Positions 53,314 through 62,372 are shown, counted from the stretch's first letter. The stretch is 64,000 bases of DNA from Bradyrhizobium japonicum USDA 6 (GCF_000284375.1 NC_017249.1:310001-374000), one strand, 5' to 3'. Translations and numbers: made by a program. Notes: generated from the letters alone by a model not told the origin.

Positions 53314-56127
53314 TTAGGCCGCTGCCCGGCTCAGCTCGGAGGCGCCGGCGGCACCCGCAGTCTGTTCCTTCAGCGCCGCGATCAGACCGGGACGGTCGAA
53401 CTTGGCGACATAGTCGTGGAAGCCGGCCTGCCGGCCGCGCTCGATCGCCGCCGGCGACACCAGCGCGGACAGGCCGATGATCGGCATCGCGCCCAGATTG
53501 GTGTCGGAGCGGATCACTTCGGCGAACTCGAACCCGTTCATGTCGGGCATCTCGATGTCGGTCAGGACCACGTCGAAGCTCTGCGCACGCAGCGCAGCCA
53601 GGCCCTCCTGCGCGGTCGGCGCGGTGCGGACGCGGTAGCCGGCCGCCTTCAGCACCGGGGCCAGCATGTTGCGGAAGAACGCCGAGTCGTCGACCAGGAG
53701 CACCGACTGCGAGTGCATCGACGGCTTCATCTCCTTGCGGGTGAACCAGTCGGCGAACGCCATCGGCAGGAAGTGGCCGACGTCGATCACTTCGGTGGCC
53801 TGGCCCTTGATCACGGCCGAGCCGAGGATGCCGGAGGCGGAGCCGCCGACCTCGATGTTGAGCCGTTCCTCGACGATGTCGATGATCTCGTCGACGACGA
53901 GGCCCATGGAGCGGCCGTCATCGGCGAACACCAGGATCGGCTGGGCGCCCTGGCTCGCGATGGTGACGCTCTCCATGGCGACGAGCGGCATCAGCTGCTC
54001 GCGGTACTGCACCATGTAGCGGCCGTTGGAGAACTCGATCTTGTCGGCCGGGAGCTCTTCCAGGCGGGTGACGAGCCCGAGCGGGACCGCCTTGGGCTGG
54101 CTGGAGCCGGCGCGGAACACGAGCAGCGAGGTGGTCTGCTCGCCACTTCCGATGTGATGCGCGCCGTTCTCGTCGCCCATGTCATGGGCCGAGGAGCCGG
54201 CGGCGCCGAGCGCTTTCGCAATGCCGTTGGGATCGATGATCATGATGACCGCGCCATCGCCCAGAATGGTGTTGCCGGAGAACATGTCGATGTGACGCAG
54301 CTTCGTCGACATCGGCTTGACCACGATCTCTTCGGTGTGGAACACGCCGTCGACCACGATGCCGAAGGTCTGGCTGCCGACCTGGGTGACCACGATAAAG
54401 CCGTTCTCGGGATCGCTGGCGGCGCCGTCGTCGATCTTCAAGAGCTTCTTGAGGTGGATCAGCGGCAGCAGCTTGTTGCGCAGCCTGAGGACGGCGGTGT
54501 CCTTGATGCGCTCGATGCGGTGCTCGCTGTTGGCGCGGGCACGGACGAGCTCGACCACCGAGAGCTGCGGGATCGCGAAGCGGTCGCCGGCGGCCTCGAC
54601 GATCAGCGCCGAGACGATCGCCAAGGTCAGCGGGATCTTGATGGTGACGGAGGAGCCCTCGCCGGCCACCGACTTGATGTCGATGGTGCCGCCGATCTGG
54701 TCGATATTGGTGCGCACCACGTCCATGCCGACGCCGCGGCCGGAGACCGAGGTGATGGCGGCCGCGGTGGAGAAGCCGGGCGCGAAGATGAACTTGTGGA
54801 TCTGGGCTTCGCTCATCTTCTCGAGCTCGGCCTCGGTGACGAGGCCTGAGGAGATCGCCTTGGCCTTGATCCTCTCGGTGTTGAGGCCTCTTCCGTTGTC
54901 GGCGATGCAGATGATGATGTGGCCGCCCTCGTGATAGGCGGACAGGCGGATGGTGCCCTGCTCGCCCTTGCCGGATGCGAGCCGCTCGGCGGGGGTCTCC
55001 AGGCCGTGGTCGGCGGAGTTGCGCACCATGTGGGTGAGCGGGTCCTTGATCAGGTCGAGCACCTGGCGGTCGAGCTCGGTGTCGGCGCCGTGCATCTCCA
55101 GCTCGATCTGCTTGCCGAGTTCGCTCGACAGGTCGCGGACGATGCGGGGCAGCTTCTGCCAGGCATTGCCGATCGGCTGCATGCGCGTCTTCATGACGCC
55201 TTCCTGCAGCTCGGCGGTGACGTTGGACAGGCGCTGCAACGGCACCTTGAACTCGGTGTCCTCGTTGCGGCGGGAGATCTCCAGCAGCTGGTTGCGGGTC
55301 AGCACCAGCTCGGAGACCATGGTCATCAGATGCTCCAGCGTATCCACGTTGACGCGGATCGACTGGTTGGCGATGCGGTCGCCCTCGGCGGCGCCCTCGT
55401 CGGCCATCGACTTCTTCGGCGCGGCCTTCTCCTTGGCGGGCTTCGCAGCTTCCTTCGCAGCTTCCTTGGCGGCTTCCTTGGCGGCGGGCGCGGGAGCTTC
55501 AGCGGCCGGCGCGGGCTCGGCCTTGACGACGGGGGCCGGCGCTTCGATCGCGGTCTCGCGGAAGGCGCGCTCGAGCTCGTCGAGCGAGACTTCGCCCGGA
55601 CGTAAGGGCCGCTCCAGGGTCTGGTCGATCAGCGAGCCTGTGGTCATCTCCTTTGCGGGTGCGGCCTTGGCTTCGACGGCAGCTGGTGCTTCCGGCGCCA
55701 GCGGCGGCGCTTCAGCCACGGGAGCAGCGCTGCCAGCGGCCATAGCCGCCATGCCCTGCTCGACCATCGCTTCCAGCTTGTCGATGAGATCGCGGTCGGT
55801 GCCCTCGGGCTCGGCTTCGGTCGCCTCGAGGCCTGCGAGGATCTCCTTGATGCGGTCGATCGAGGACAGGATCACCGTCACAGCCTGCCCCGTCACCGGC
55901 ATGCCGTCGCGGAATTTGCCCATCAGCGTCTCGCCGGCATGGGCCAGCGCTTCAAGCCGCGGCAGTCCGAGGAAGCCGCACGTGCCCTTGATGGTGTGGA
56001 CCAGGCGGAAGATGTTATCCAGGATCTTGGCGTTGTTCGGCTCCTGCTCGAACTTCACCAACTGATTGTCGACGGTGTCCAGGCTCTCGCTGGTCTCCGT
56101 CAAAAACTCCCGCAACAGATCATCCAT
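53314..56127 (-). CDS. cheA: Chemotaxis histidine kinase CheA with extra CheW-like domain and C-terminal receiver
   Basis: 937 residues. Hpt/P1 with His44 (RLVHTIKGTCGF), an Ala/Pro/Lys-rich linker with AAKEAAKEAAK repeats (about 130-250), dimerisation P3, ATPase P4 (N-box HMVRNSADHGLE, G-box DNGRGLN, GRGVGMDVV), a P5 CheW-like domain, a second CheW-like domain (about 640-780) and a C-terminal receiver with Asp857 (VLTDIEMPDMNG). This hybrid form is found in non-flagellar or alternative chemosensory systems as well as in some motility clusters. Head of the operon cheA-cheW-cheY-cheR-PilZ-like. A CCGTG-N4-TACGG site lies 114 bases upstream. Confidence 0.95.
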   Translation of the reverse strand: MDDLLREFLTETSESLDTVDNQLVKFEQEPNNAKILDNIFRLVHTIKGTCGFLGLPRLEALAHAGETLMGKFRDGMPVTGQAVTVILSSIDRIKEILAGLEATEAEPEGTDRDLIDKLEAMVEQGMAAMAAGSAAPVAEAPPLAPEAPAAVEAKAAPAKEMTTGSLIDQTLERPLRPGEVSLDELERAFRETAIEAPAPVVKAEPAPAAEAPAPAAKEAAKEAAKEAAKPAKEKAAPKKSMADEGAAEGDRIANQSIRVNVDTLEHLMTMVSELVLTRNQLLEISRRNEDTEFKVPLQRLSNVTAELQEGVMKTRMQPIGNAWQKLPRIVRDLSSELGKQIELEMHGADTELDRQVLDLIKDPLTHMVRNSADHGLETPAERLASGKGEQGTIRLSAYHEGGHIIICIADNGRGLNTERIKAKAISSGLVTEAELEKMSEAQIHKFIFAPGFSTAAAITSVSGRGVGMDVVRTNIDQIGGTIDIKSVAGEGSSVTIKIPLTLAIVSALIVEAAGDRFAIPQLSVVELVRARANSEHRIERIKDTAVLRLRNKLLPLIHLKKLLKIDDGAASDPENGFIVVTQVGSQTFGIVVDGVFHTEEIVVKPMSTKLRHIDMFSGNTILGDGAVIMIIDPNGIAKALGAAGSSAHDMGDENGAHHIGSGEQTTSLLVFRAGSSQPKAVPLGLVTRLEELPADKIEFSNGRYMVQYREQLMPLVAMESVTIASQGAQPILVFADDGRSMGLVVDEIIDIVEERLNIEVGGSASGILGSAVIKGQATEVIDVGHFLPMAFADWFTRKEMKPSMHSQSVLLVDDSAFFRNMLAPVLKAAGYRVRTAPTAQEGLAALRAQSFDVVLTDIEMPDMNGFEFAEVIRSDTNLGAMPIIGLSALVSPAAIERGRQAGFHDYVAKFDRPGLIAALKEQTAGAAGASELSRAAA

Positions 56128-56240
56128 GAGCTACGCCTTACTGAGCCGGACTTCGACGCCTGGGCCGCACCTGGAGTTCGGCGGAGGTCGGCAGCTGGAT
56201 CGTTAGACAACCCCTTTCACGGTCCCGTTAATTTCAGCCT

Positions 56241-56254
56241 CCGTGCTAATACGG
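56241..56254. promoter_or_regulatory. CCGTG-N4-TACGG site upstream of cheA
   Basis: One mismatch from the CCGTA-N4-TACGG palindrome seen three more times in this half of the window. It lies in the 385-bp gene-free spacer 56128-56512, which otherwise shows no feature I can support. Confidence 0.4.
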
Positions 56255-56512
56255 ATATTGAAGACAAGTTTGCGCTTCGAGACCTGCGACAGCGTCCTTC
56301 AGCAAAAGCGGCGCCGCATCTCACGCGACAGACGCGATAGGTAAACGCTCCGATAACGACACTGCGACGTGCGTAAAAAATCACGCTGGCGAAGCACGAT
56401 ATGCACGGGCCGCGCGAATTGAATCAAATCACGCGCAATCAGAATCGCTCACACCGCCGCCTGCTGCGCGCCTGCTCGATCCGCAAGAGCTGCGCTTGCG
56501 GTAAACGGACGC

Positions 56513-56831
56513 TTATTTCGCGGCCGCCACGAATGCTACCGCGCTAACCCAATCGCGGAGACAGCACGATGCTCCGCGAGGCGCGCGCCGTGGAAGATCC
56601 GGATCGACTCGCCTCCCGCGCATATGCGGCATGAAGATGTCGATCATCATCAGATCGACCTGCTCGTTTTCGAGAGCGCGGAGTCCGGCTTCTCCGTCGG
56701 CAATCGTCACCCGGAAATGATTCCGCTGCAGATAGATCTGGATGGCCATGCACACCATCGGGTCGTCGTCGACGACGAGATGTGGCGCGGGCCTGCTGTC
56801 CCCGTTTGAGCTTCGCGTTTCGGCGATTCAA
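56513..56831 (-). pseudogene. Decayed response-regulator receiver
   Basis: A receiver core is readable in one frame: HLVVDDDPMVCMAIQIYL through VDLMMIDIFMPHMRG. That frame has no start codon before the VVDDDP motif; a plausible start (TTG 56831, MNRRNAKLKRGQQARA) lies in a second frame, so at least one frameshift separates them. After MRG a further frame change gives ESIRIFHGARLAEHRAV, the expected next helix, and no Lys-containing beta-5 follows. It is therefore a remnant with two or more frameshifts and 3' loss. Confidence 0.65.
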
Positions 56832-57287
56832 AGATCGAACCGTGGGGCACGCCGTTCTCCTCTGGCTGGGGTCGAAACGTTGATGGCCGCAAGCGTCAAC
56901 GGTGCTGTCGGGAAATCAGAGACAGGTGCGACTGTCGTGGCGCTGCGAAGCCGCGCAGACCAGTCTCGGATGGATGGAAATGCGCGTTTGAGGGGAAGCC
57001 GCAGGTGCCGGCCGGCATCCGATGGCGGCGCGGATGCGGTGCTTCCGGTTCACGACAGCCCCGTTGCCGCTTTTTCCTGCCGCCCGGCACAAGACGGACG
57101 CCCCTAATCGGCGCGCGGATCAGCGTGCGTTTCTCAATTTCCGCCGCAAATGCCGCAGCCTGTCTGCCCCCCAACGGGTATATGGACGGCCCCACAACCT
57201 TTATAATATGTTTTGGTTGCCGTGCAACTGGATGACGCACAGGACGCGGCGTCCGATCGTGCTAATGAACGCGCCGGATTGACCTGC
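56832..57287. other. 456-bp spacer upstream of the tandem Crp-like genes
   Basis: No convincing gene is seen on either strand. The only notable element is a local AT-rich stretch CTTTATAATATG near 57199-57210, which contains a consensus -10-like TATAAT and could be part of the promoter for the regulator at 57288. Confidence 0.4.
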
Positions 57288-57998
57288 ATGACCGCGAGCG
57301 GCCACCCGTCCAACCAGTTGCTGCAAATGCTCGGCGTAGCGGATTTCGAACTGCTGCGCCCCCATCTCGTGACAGTCGAAATGGTCAGGGAATCTGTCTT
57401 GGCCGAGGCAGGTGCCGCGCTGCGACATGTCTACTTCCCGCACGGCGGATCCGTTTCGATCACGGTGGGTCTCTCCGAGGGACAGATGATCGAGGTCGCG
57501 ATGCTGGGCCGCGACGGCGCCGTGGGCGGCGGCGCTGCGCTTGCCGACGGCATCGCACCGACGGACGCCGCCGTGCTCTTCCCCGGGACTGCGTCCGTGC
57601 TCGAAATCGCGGCCTTCCGGGCGGTGGCGGCCGCAAGCGCGCCGTTTCGCGGCCTGATGATTCGCCATGAGCAGGTGTTGCTCGCGCATGCGCAGCAGTC
57701 GGTGCTGTGCAATACGGTGCACCCGGTCGAAGCGCGGCTGGCGCGCTGGCTCCTGCGTGCCCGCGACCTGTCCGACAGCAAGTTCCTTCCGCTGACACAG
57801 GAGATGCTGGCGCAGATGATGGGCGTACGGCGCAACGCGATTTCTCTCGTCGCAAATGCGCTCCAGCGCGCCGGCATCATTCACTACACCCGCGGCCAGA
57901 TCGAGATCGTCGACGAGCGCGCACTGGAGACGAGATCCTGCGACTGCTATGCGGCGGTGAAGGGCTGCCACGCCCGGCTGCTGGGAGCCCCGCGGTGA
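57288..57998 (+). CDS. Crp/Fnr family regulator, first of a tandem pair
   Basis: 236 residues from ATG 57288 (TTG 57213 is an alternative). An N-terminal cNMP-type beta-roll (about 15-120) lacks the canonical GE/RxA cassette, so the ligand may not be cAMP. The helix-turn-helix (LTQEMLAQMMGVRRNAISLVAN) is followed by a distinctive C-terminal RSCDCYAAVK. It is paralogous to the next gene along its whole length. No Fe-S cysteine cluster is seen at the N-terminus. Confidence 0.9.
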   Translation: MTASGHPSNQLLQMLGVADFELLRPHLVTVEMVRESVLAEAGAALRHVYFPHGGSVSITVGLSEGQMIEVAMLGRDGAVGGGAALADGIAPTDAAVLFPGTASVLEIAAFRAVAAASAPFRGLMIRHEQVLLAHAQQSVLCNTVHPVEARLARWLLRARDLSDSKFLPLTQEMLAQMMGVRRNAISLVANALQRAGIIHYTRGQIEIVDERALETRSCDCYAAVKGCHARLLGAPR

Positions 57999-58107
57999 GG
58001 ATAACCCGGCGCAACCGGCCTGCGGGATGCCGGTGTGCACACAGTGCGGCGGGGCGCCATCGCAGCCGGACATCTTGTCCCAATTGCCAATATATCCCGA
58101 CGAGAAC

Positions 58108-58887
58108 ATGATCAAACCTGTCCGTGCAGCGAGCAGCCCGTTCGCTTCGAGTTCGGGGGCTGACGAGACGGAGGCAGTCTTGGAAACGATGGCGCGCCCA
58201 TCCAACGGTTTCCTGTCCGCACTGTCGGCGGAGGATTACGAATTGATCCGCCCGCATTTGCGCATGATCGATCTGCCGCATGAAGCGATCCTGGTGGAGA
58301 CCGGCGAGACGCTCAAGCGCGCCTACTTTCCCCACCGCGGCGTCATCTCGCTGGTGGTGAAACTCGCCAAGGGCGAGCATGTCCAGGTCGCCATGATCGG
58401 CCGCGACAGCCTGCTCGGAACGCTCTCGACCATGGGCGATGCCTGCGCGCTGAACACGGCGGTCGTGCTGGTCCCCGGTGCCGCCTCCGTGATGGATCTC
58501 GACCGGCTGCGCGACGCGGCGGACCAGAGCAGCACCTTGCGGACGCTGCTCACCCGTCACGGGCTGGCCGTCTACGCACAGGTCCAGCAGACCGCAGGCT
58601 GCAACGCCGCCCATCCGGTGGAGTCGCGGCTGTCGCGTTGCCTGCTGCACACCCATGACCTGTCGGGCGACTACCGGCTGCTGCTGACCCAGGAGGCGAT
58701 GGCGCAGATGATCGGGGCGCGCCGCAACAGCGTATCGCTGGTCGCCAATACGTTGCAGCACGCCAATTTCATCCACTACAGCCGCGGACACATCCAGATC
58801 CTCAACCTGGACGGCCTGCGCCAGACGGCGTGCGAATGCTACGCCACGGTGAAGGCCCAGTACGACCGGCTGCTCGGCCCGCGCTGA
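58108..58887 (+). CDS. Crp/Fnr family regulator, second of a tandem pair
   Basis: 259 residues from ATG 58108. Same architecture as its neighbour: beta-roll (AILVETGETLKRAYFPHRG; EHVQVAMIGRDSLLG), helix-turn-helix (LTQEAMAQMIGARRNSVSLVAN) and C-terminal ACECYATVK. The Cys-x-Cys-Tyr tail is shared by both genes and may be a sensing element. The 109-bp gap to the previous stop shows no terminator. Confidence 0.9.
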   Translation: MIKPVRAASSPFASSSGADETEAVLETMARPSNGFLSALSAEDYELIRPHLRMIDLPHEAILVETGETLKRAYFPHRGVISLVVKLAKGEHVQVAMIGRDSLLGTLSTMGDACALNTAVVLVPGAASVMDLDRLRDAADQSSTLRTLLTRHGLAVYAQVQQTAGCNAAHPVESRLSRCLLHTHDLSGDYRLLLTQEAMAQMIGARRNSVSLVANTLQHANFIHYSRGHIQILNLDGLRQTACECYATVKAQYDRLLGPR

Positions 58888-59039
58888 CCGGCGCCTTGGT
58901 AAACCGCCGGCTAACGCCGGCCCGCAAACACGGATCGTCCTGCTACCGGAACTGAAATTCGGATGCCGTAGACACGGGGCGTGCCTCGCGCCGTACAGGC
59001 CGCGCGGCAGACGAATCGTGACCAGGACAGGCCAAAGCC

Positions 59040-59417
59040 ATGTTTGAAGTGACCGCCGCGCCGATGCCAAAAGCGCTCGATGCCGCGCCCGCGCGCGAGC
59101 CGGGTGCGTACGAAGCGCTGGTGCGGGAGATCGGCGAGGACGGGGCCGGTGAAGTCCGTGACGTGTTCTGGAGCGAGACCTGCGCGCGCCTGCAACTGTT
59201 CCGCACGCTCTCGCTGGCGCGGCAGCTTGCCAGGATCACCCGCGAAGCGCATTCCCTGAAGAGCGCGGCCGGAACGTTCGGCTATGTCAGGCTTGCGGCG
59301 CTGGCGCTGCGGCTGGAGCAGGCCGCGGAGACGCTTGGCGAGGCCGAATTCCACGGCCTCCTCGACCTGATGGATGCCGCCTACGCCGCCGCGCGCGCAC
59401 AGGAGCCGCAGGGCTAG
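59040..59417 (+). CDS. Histidine phosphotransfer (Hpt) protein
   Basis: 125 residues. Four-helix Hpt domain (about 25-115) with phospho-accepting His71 in REAHSLKSAAGTFGY. There are no other domains. It can shuttle phosphate between a hybrid kinase (for example that at 45588) and a response regulator. Its partner is not fixed by context. Confidence 0.88.
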   Translation: MFEVTAAPMPKALDAAPAREPGAYEALVREIGEDGAGEVRDVFWSETCARLQLFRTLSLARQLARITREAHSLKSAAGTFGYVRLAALALRLEQAAETLGEAEFHGLLDLMDAAYAAARAQEPQG

Positions 59418-59510
59418 AGCCATTTTCGTTGCGATGGAATCGGAGCAGGGCTTGCGCAGACCCTATCCACTTCGCTCAAAAACGCTTTGACGAAAACCCT
59501 GCCAAGCCCG

Positions 59511-59524
59511 CCGTACTTCTACGG
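59511..59524. promoter_or_regulatory. CCGTA-N4-TACGG palindrome
   Basis: Perfect 5-base arms (CCGTA CTTC TACGG), 65 bases before the start of the small gene at 59589. Same arms and spacing as the site at 60573. Confidence 0.55.
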
Positions 59525-59588
59525 TTTGGGATTTTCACAGATGGCTAATCATAGGTGGCGATAGTCGCCGGAAACCAGGAGGGTTTCC

Positions 59589-59837
59589 ATGTTCACCTAT
59601 GAGACTGCGGATCAGAAAGAGGTCCGTCGCTTCCGCATTGCACAGTTCAACGGCAGGACGGCGACCGTGAAGTCTGGCGAGGCGACGGTGACTGGTTTCG
59701 TTCGCTCGGTGCTGGAGCAGGAATCGAGCATGCCGCCGCGCTGGACCATCACGATCATTCCGAGCGCGCCCAAGGAAGAGCCCAAGTCGCTGCGGCCGCC
59801 GTCGCGGGTGCGCCCTTTCGCCGAGGATTATCTCTGA
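59589..59837 (+). CDS. Small protein of unknown function
   Basis: 82 residues from ATG 59589 with CAGGAGG 6 bases upstream, a strong ribosome-binding site. The beta-strand-rich core (RRFRIAQFNGRTATVKSGEA) contains WTITIIP and ends with a Pro/Arg tail. No family is recognised. The palindrome at 59511 suggests regulation with the signalling genes around it. Confidence 0.65.
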   Translation: MFTYETADQKEVRRFRIAQFNGRTATVKSGEATVTGFVRSVLEQESSMPPRWTITIIPSAPKEEPKSLRPPSRVRPFAEDYL

Positions 59838-59900
59838 GCCCATCGGGTACCCTGGCCATTCTCGGGCTTGATCGCCCGCTCGGCCGCTCAGGACAGAACC

Positions 59901-60524
59901 TCAATCGATCGAATGCAGCAGCGCCGCACGGACGAGGTCCGCGGTGTTGCGCGCGCCGAGCTTGCGCATCGCCTCGGCGCGATGGCTCTCGAATGTGCGC
60001 GGGCTGATCTGCATCCGCAGCGCGCCCTGCTTGTTCGAGTAGCCCTCGCTGATCAGCCTCAGCACCTCGCGTTCGCGCTTGGTCAGCCGCTTCTGGCCCG
60101 ACAGGCCCAGCAACTCGGTGCTCGGCACACGCTGCTGCTGCTGTGCGCGGGCGGCGTTCGATTCGGCGCCCTCGGTCCTGGACGGGATCGGCAGGGCATC
60201 CCTGTGAGGACCGGCAAGCTGCTTGACCACGCCGCAAACACGTTCGGTCTGCGCCAGCGCATTCTCCACCACGCGCTGCAAATAGGCCCGATCGGCCGTA
60301 ACCGGCGCAAGCTGGTCGCTGTGGTGCTTGATCTCGCCCATGTAGAGCAGGAGCGCGGTCAGGGGGCCGTTGAGCTCGCGGGCGATGGCGCTGGCCATCT
60401 CGTCGGCGGCCTTGGCGCGGACCGCGTTCAGGCGGGCGAAATCGAGCTCTTCGGTCGGAGCAGAGCTGCTTTCGAACCATTCCGACGGCCGCGAATCGGT
60501 GGCCGTATCGTTCTGTGACCCCAT
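59901..60524 (-). CDS. LuxR-type regulator with His-less kinase dimerisation-like N-terminus
   Basis: 207 residues. Residues 36-105 resemble a HisKA/DHp helical hairpin (MASAIARELNGPLTALLLYM to VVENALAQTERVCGVVKQL), but the H-box position xHELNxPL has Arg49, and no ATPase domain follows. A linker with a QQQQ run leads to a LuxR helix-turn-helix (about 143-200: LTKREREVLRLISEGYSNK, MQISPRTFESHRAEAM). There is no receiver domain. It may dimerise with a histidine kinase or be a relic of a kinase-regulator fusion. A CCGTA-N4-TACGG site lies 49 bases upstream. Confidence 0.85.
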   Translation of the reverse strand: MGSQNDTATDSRPSEWFESSSAPTEELDFARLNAVRAKAADEMASAIARELNGPLTALLLYMGEIKHHSDQLAPVTADRAYLQRVVENALAQTERVCGVVKQLAGPHRDALPIPSRTEGAESNAARAQQQQRVPSTELLGLSGQKRLTKREREVLRLISEGYSNKQGALRMQISPRTFESHRAEAMRKLGARNTADLVRAALLHSID

Positions 60525-60572
60525 GTGACTCGTTTAGCGGAACCGAGGCCGGTCTGTGGTTAACTTTTTGCT

Positions 60573-60586
60573 CCGTAAGACTACGG
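60573..60586. promoter_or_regulatory. CCGTA-N4-TACGG palindrome upstream of the LuxR-type gene
   Basis: Perfect arms CCGTA AGAC TACGG in the 340-bp spacer 60525-60864. It is 49 bases before the LuxR-type start and suggests autoregulation. The rest of the spacer holds no gene or structure I can support. Confidence 0.55.
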
Positions 60587-60864
60587 TAATTCTGGCAGTT
60601 TTGTGCTGAAATACCGGCATAGGCACAATTTATGCTTGAGTGCCCACGCAATCGACCACGCGCAGGTTGAGGTTTTCGCCCAGAACTTGGGCAGGCGACG
60701 AAATGCCTCCTTAACCAACGCTCCCCAGCGGGCGCCCGCGCCTCCCGGCTTTTACGGATAAATTAACAATGACTTGCTTCTCTTGGTCACGATTGAGAGC
60801 GCGCAAATGCCTCCACGCATGAGGCCGGCAGGCCTGCGGGAAACGCTGCGGAAGATTGCGTGCC

Positions 60865-62028
60865 ATGAACGAGATCGATCGGCTGTCCGAGTTCTTGCAG
60901 AGGCTGACGCCGCTCTCGCGCAGCTGTCTGCTCAGCGAGCTCGAGCGGCTCGAACTGTGCGGCATCGACATGCCGGGCTCCTCCGACATCCAGGCGAAGT
61001 TGCGCGCTGAATTCCGCAAGGACGGATCGACCCAGGCACGCGCCACCAGTCCCTCGCGCTATTTCTTCGCGCCACTTGAACTGCTCCTGATCGACGGCGC
61101 ACCCGAGCATGCCAATGCGGGGCGGATTTCACGCAACACGCTCACGCCGATCTGGGAGTGGATCTGCCGCGACCTGCTGCCGACCATGGCTCGCGACTAC
61201 ATCAAGGCAATCAACGACCAGGTCACCGCCAACAACCCGAAGGAAGTGCTGAAGACCGCGTCGATCTTCCAGACCAAGGTCCTCAAGGTCCTCGAGAATA
61301 CCCTGGCATCGGCGGAGACCACCGAGTTCGCACGCGCCAAGCTCACGCAATACACGGCCTCGCGCACCGCCTTCGACGACGTGAGGAAGATGCAGCAGGT
61401 GCTGCGCGCCGGCGACGCGCTGTCGAAGTTCAACGAAAAGCTGCCTGAGAAGATCACGAAATTCGACGACGGCCAGGTTGCCCAGATCACCGCACAACTC
61501 GATGCGTTCAGGAAGTCCCACCCCGACGCGCTGCCCTTTGCGCTGGCGCTGGTGGCGAGGCGCCTGAAGACGTCCTGGCAAATGGTGCGCCTTGCCACCA
61601 GGGCCGCCGCGAGCAAGAGCGTGGCCGACGTCGCCGCCACGCCCTATGCCGGCGTCGTTCCCATGGTGCTCGACCGGCTCGACGACAAGCGGCTCGCCCT
61701 GCGGGTCGCGCTCAAGCACAACCGCGTGCTGGTCGCCCGCGACCTGCTCGCCGACATCTACGACACCGAATACGCGCTCAAGGTCCGCATCGACGGCATC
61801 GAGGGTTGCGAATGGGGCGTCCGGCTCCAGCAATTGATGGATGCGATCGCGGCGCTGGTGTCCGCCGAAGTCAGCCGCTTCCCCTCCAATGTCGGCCACA
61901 TTCTCGGCTCGCGCCGGCTGCGCAGCCACGACACGCTCGGCGGCAAGCTGTCCTATCTGGCCTGGAAGGGACGCGACGCCGTGCAGGACGGCGCGGCGGC
62001 GTTTCGCAAATTGATCGGGCAAACCTGA
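60865..62028 (+). CDS. Cytoplasmic helical protein of unknown function
   Basis: 387 residues from ATG 60865. No signal peptide or membrane helix. Predicted mostly alpha-helical throughout (LSEFLQRLTPLSRSCLLSEL; FARAKLTQYTASRTAFDDV; ALVARRLKTSWQMVRLAT). No catalytic motif or known family is recognised. It stands alone, pointing away from the LuxR-type gene. Confidence 0.7.
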   Translation: MNEIDRLSEFLQRLTPLSRSCLLSELERLELCGIDMPGSSDIQAKLRAEFRKDGSTQARATSPSRYFFAPLELLLIDGAPEHANAGRISRNTLTPIWEWICRDLLPTMARDYIKAINDQVTANNPKEVLKTASIFQTKVLKVLENTLASAETTEFARAKLTQYTASRTAFDDVRKMQQVLRAGDALSKFNEKLPEKITKFDDGQVAQITAQLDAFRKSHPDALPFALALVARRLKTSWQMVRLATRAAASKSVADVAATPYAGVVPMVLDRLDDKRLALRVALKHNRVLVARDLLADIYDTEYALKVRIDGIEGCEWGVRLQQLMDAIAALVSAEVSRFPSNVGHILGSRRLRSHDTLGGKLSYLAWKGRDAVQDGAAAFRKLIGQT

Positions 62029-62199
62029 TATTGCGGCGCGGCTACTCCGCCCGCGGCAGGCACAGGAAGCGATCGGTAAATCGCCCTGACAGAACGAATC
62101 TGAACCACCAATACATCAATCGCCGCGTCGTCATTGCTGTAATCCTCGACAGCCCACCACCGGCTGCGCACAGCAATAGCGCAGGTGCAGCAAGACACA

Positions 62200-62215
62200 T
62201 GTGATGTGCTTCACA
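62200..62215. promoter_or_regulatory. Perfect CRP-type palindrome TGTGA-N6-TCACA
   Basis: Both half-sites match the CRP consensus and the flanks (CA before, TTT after) add symmetry. It lies in the long spacer 62029-62372, 158 bases before the 28-codon reading frame at 62373. No other likely target points away from it, so it may control an unannotated transcript. Confidence 0.55.
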
Positions 62216-62372
62216 TTTGCGCCGCCGCAGCCGGCCGCGTTGTCGCAGAATTGTCACGCGTAAACCATGGAACATGCGCGCATCGCGTGAAAATGAACCC
62301 TCCCATCCCTCCCATCCCTGCCATCGCGTCGATCCTGCGATGCACCGCAAGAGCGACGGGAAGGAGGTTGCG

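Noticed and set aside
60536..60562. GGAAC-N15-GTT resembling an EcfG (general stress sigma) promoter
   Set aside because: Spacing is shorter than the usual 16-17 bases before cGTT, and the orientation points away from the nearest gene on that side.
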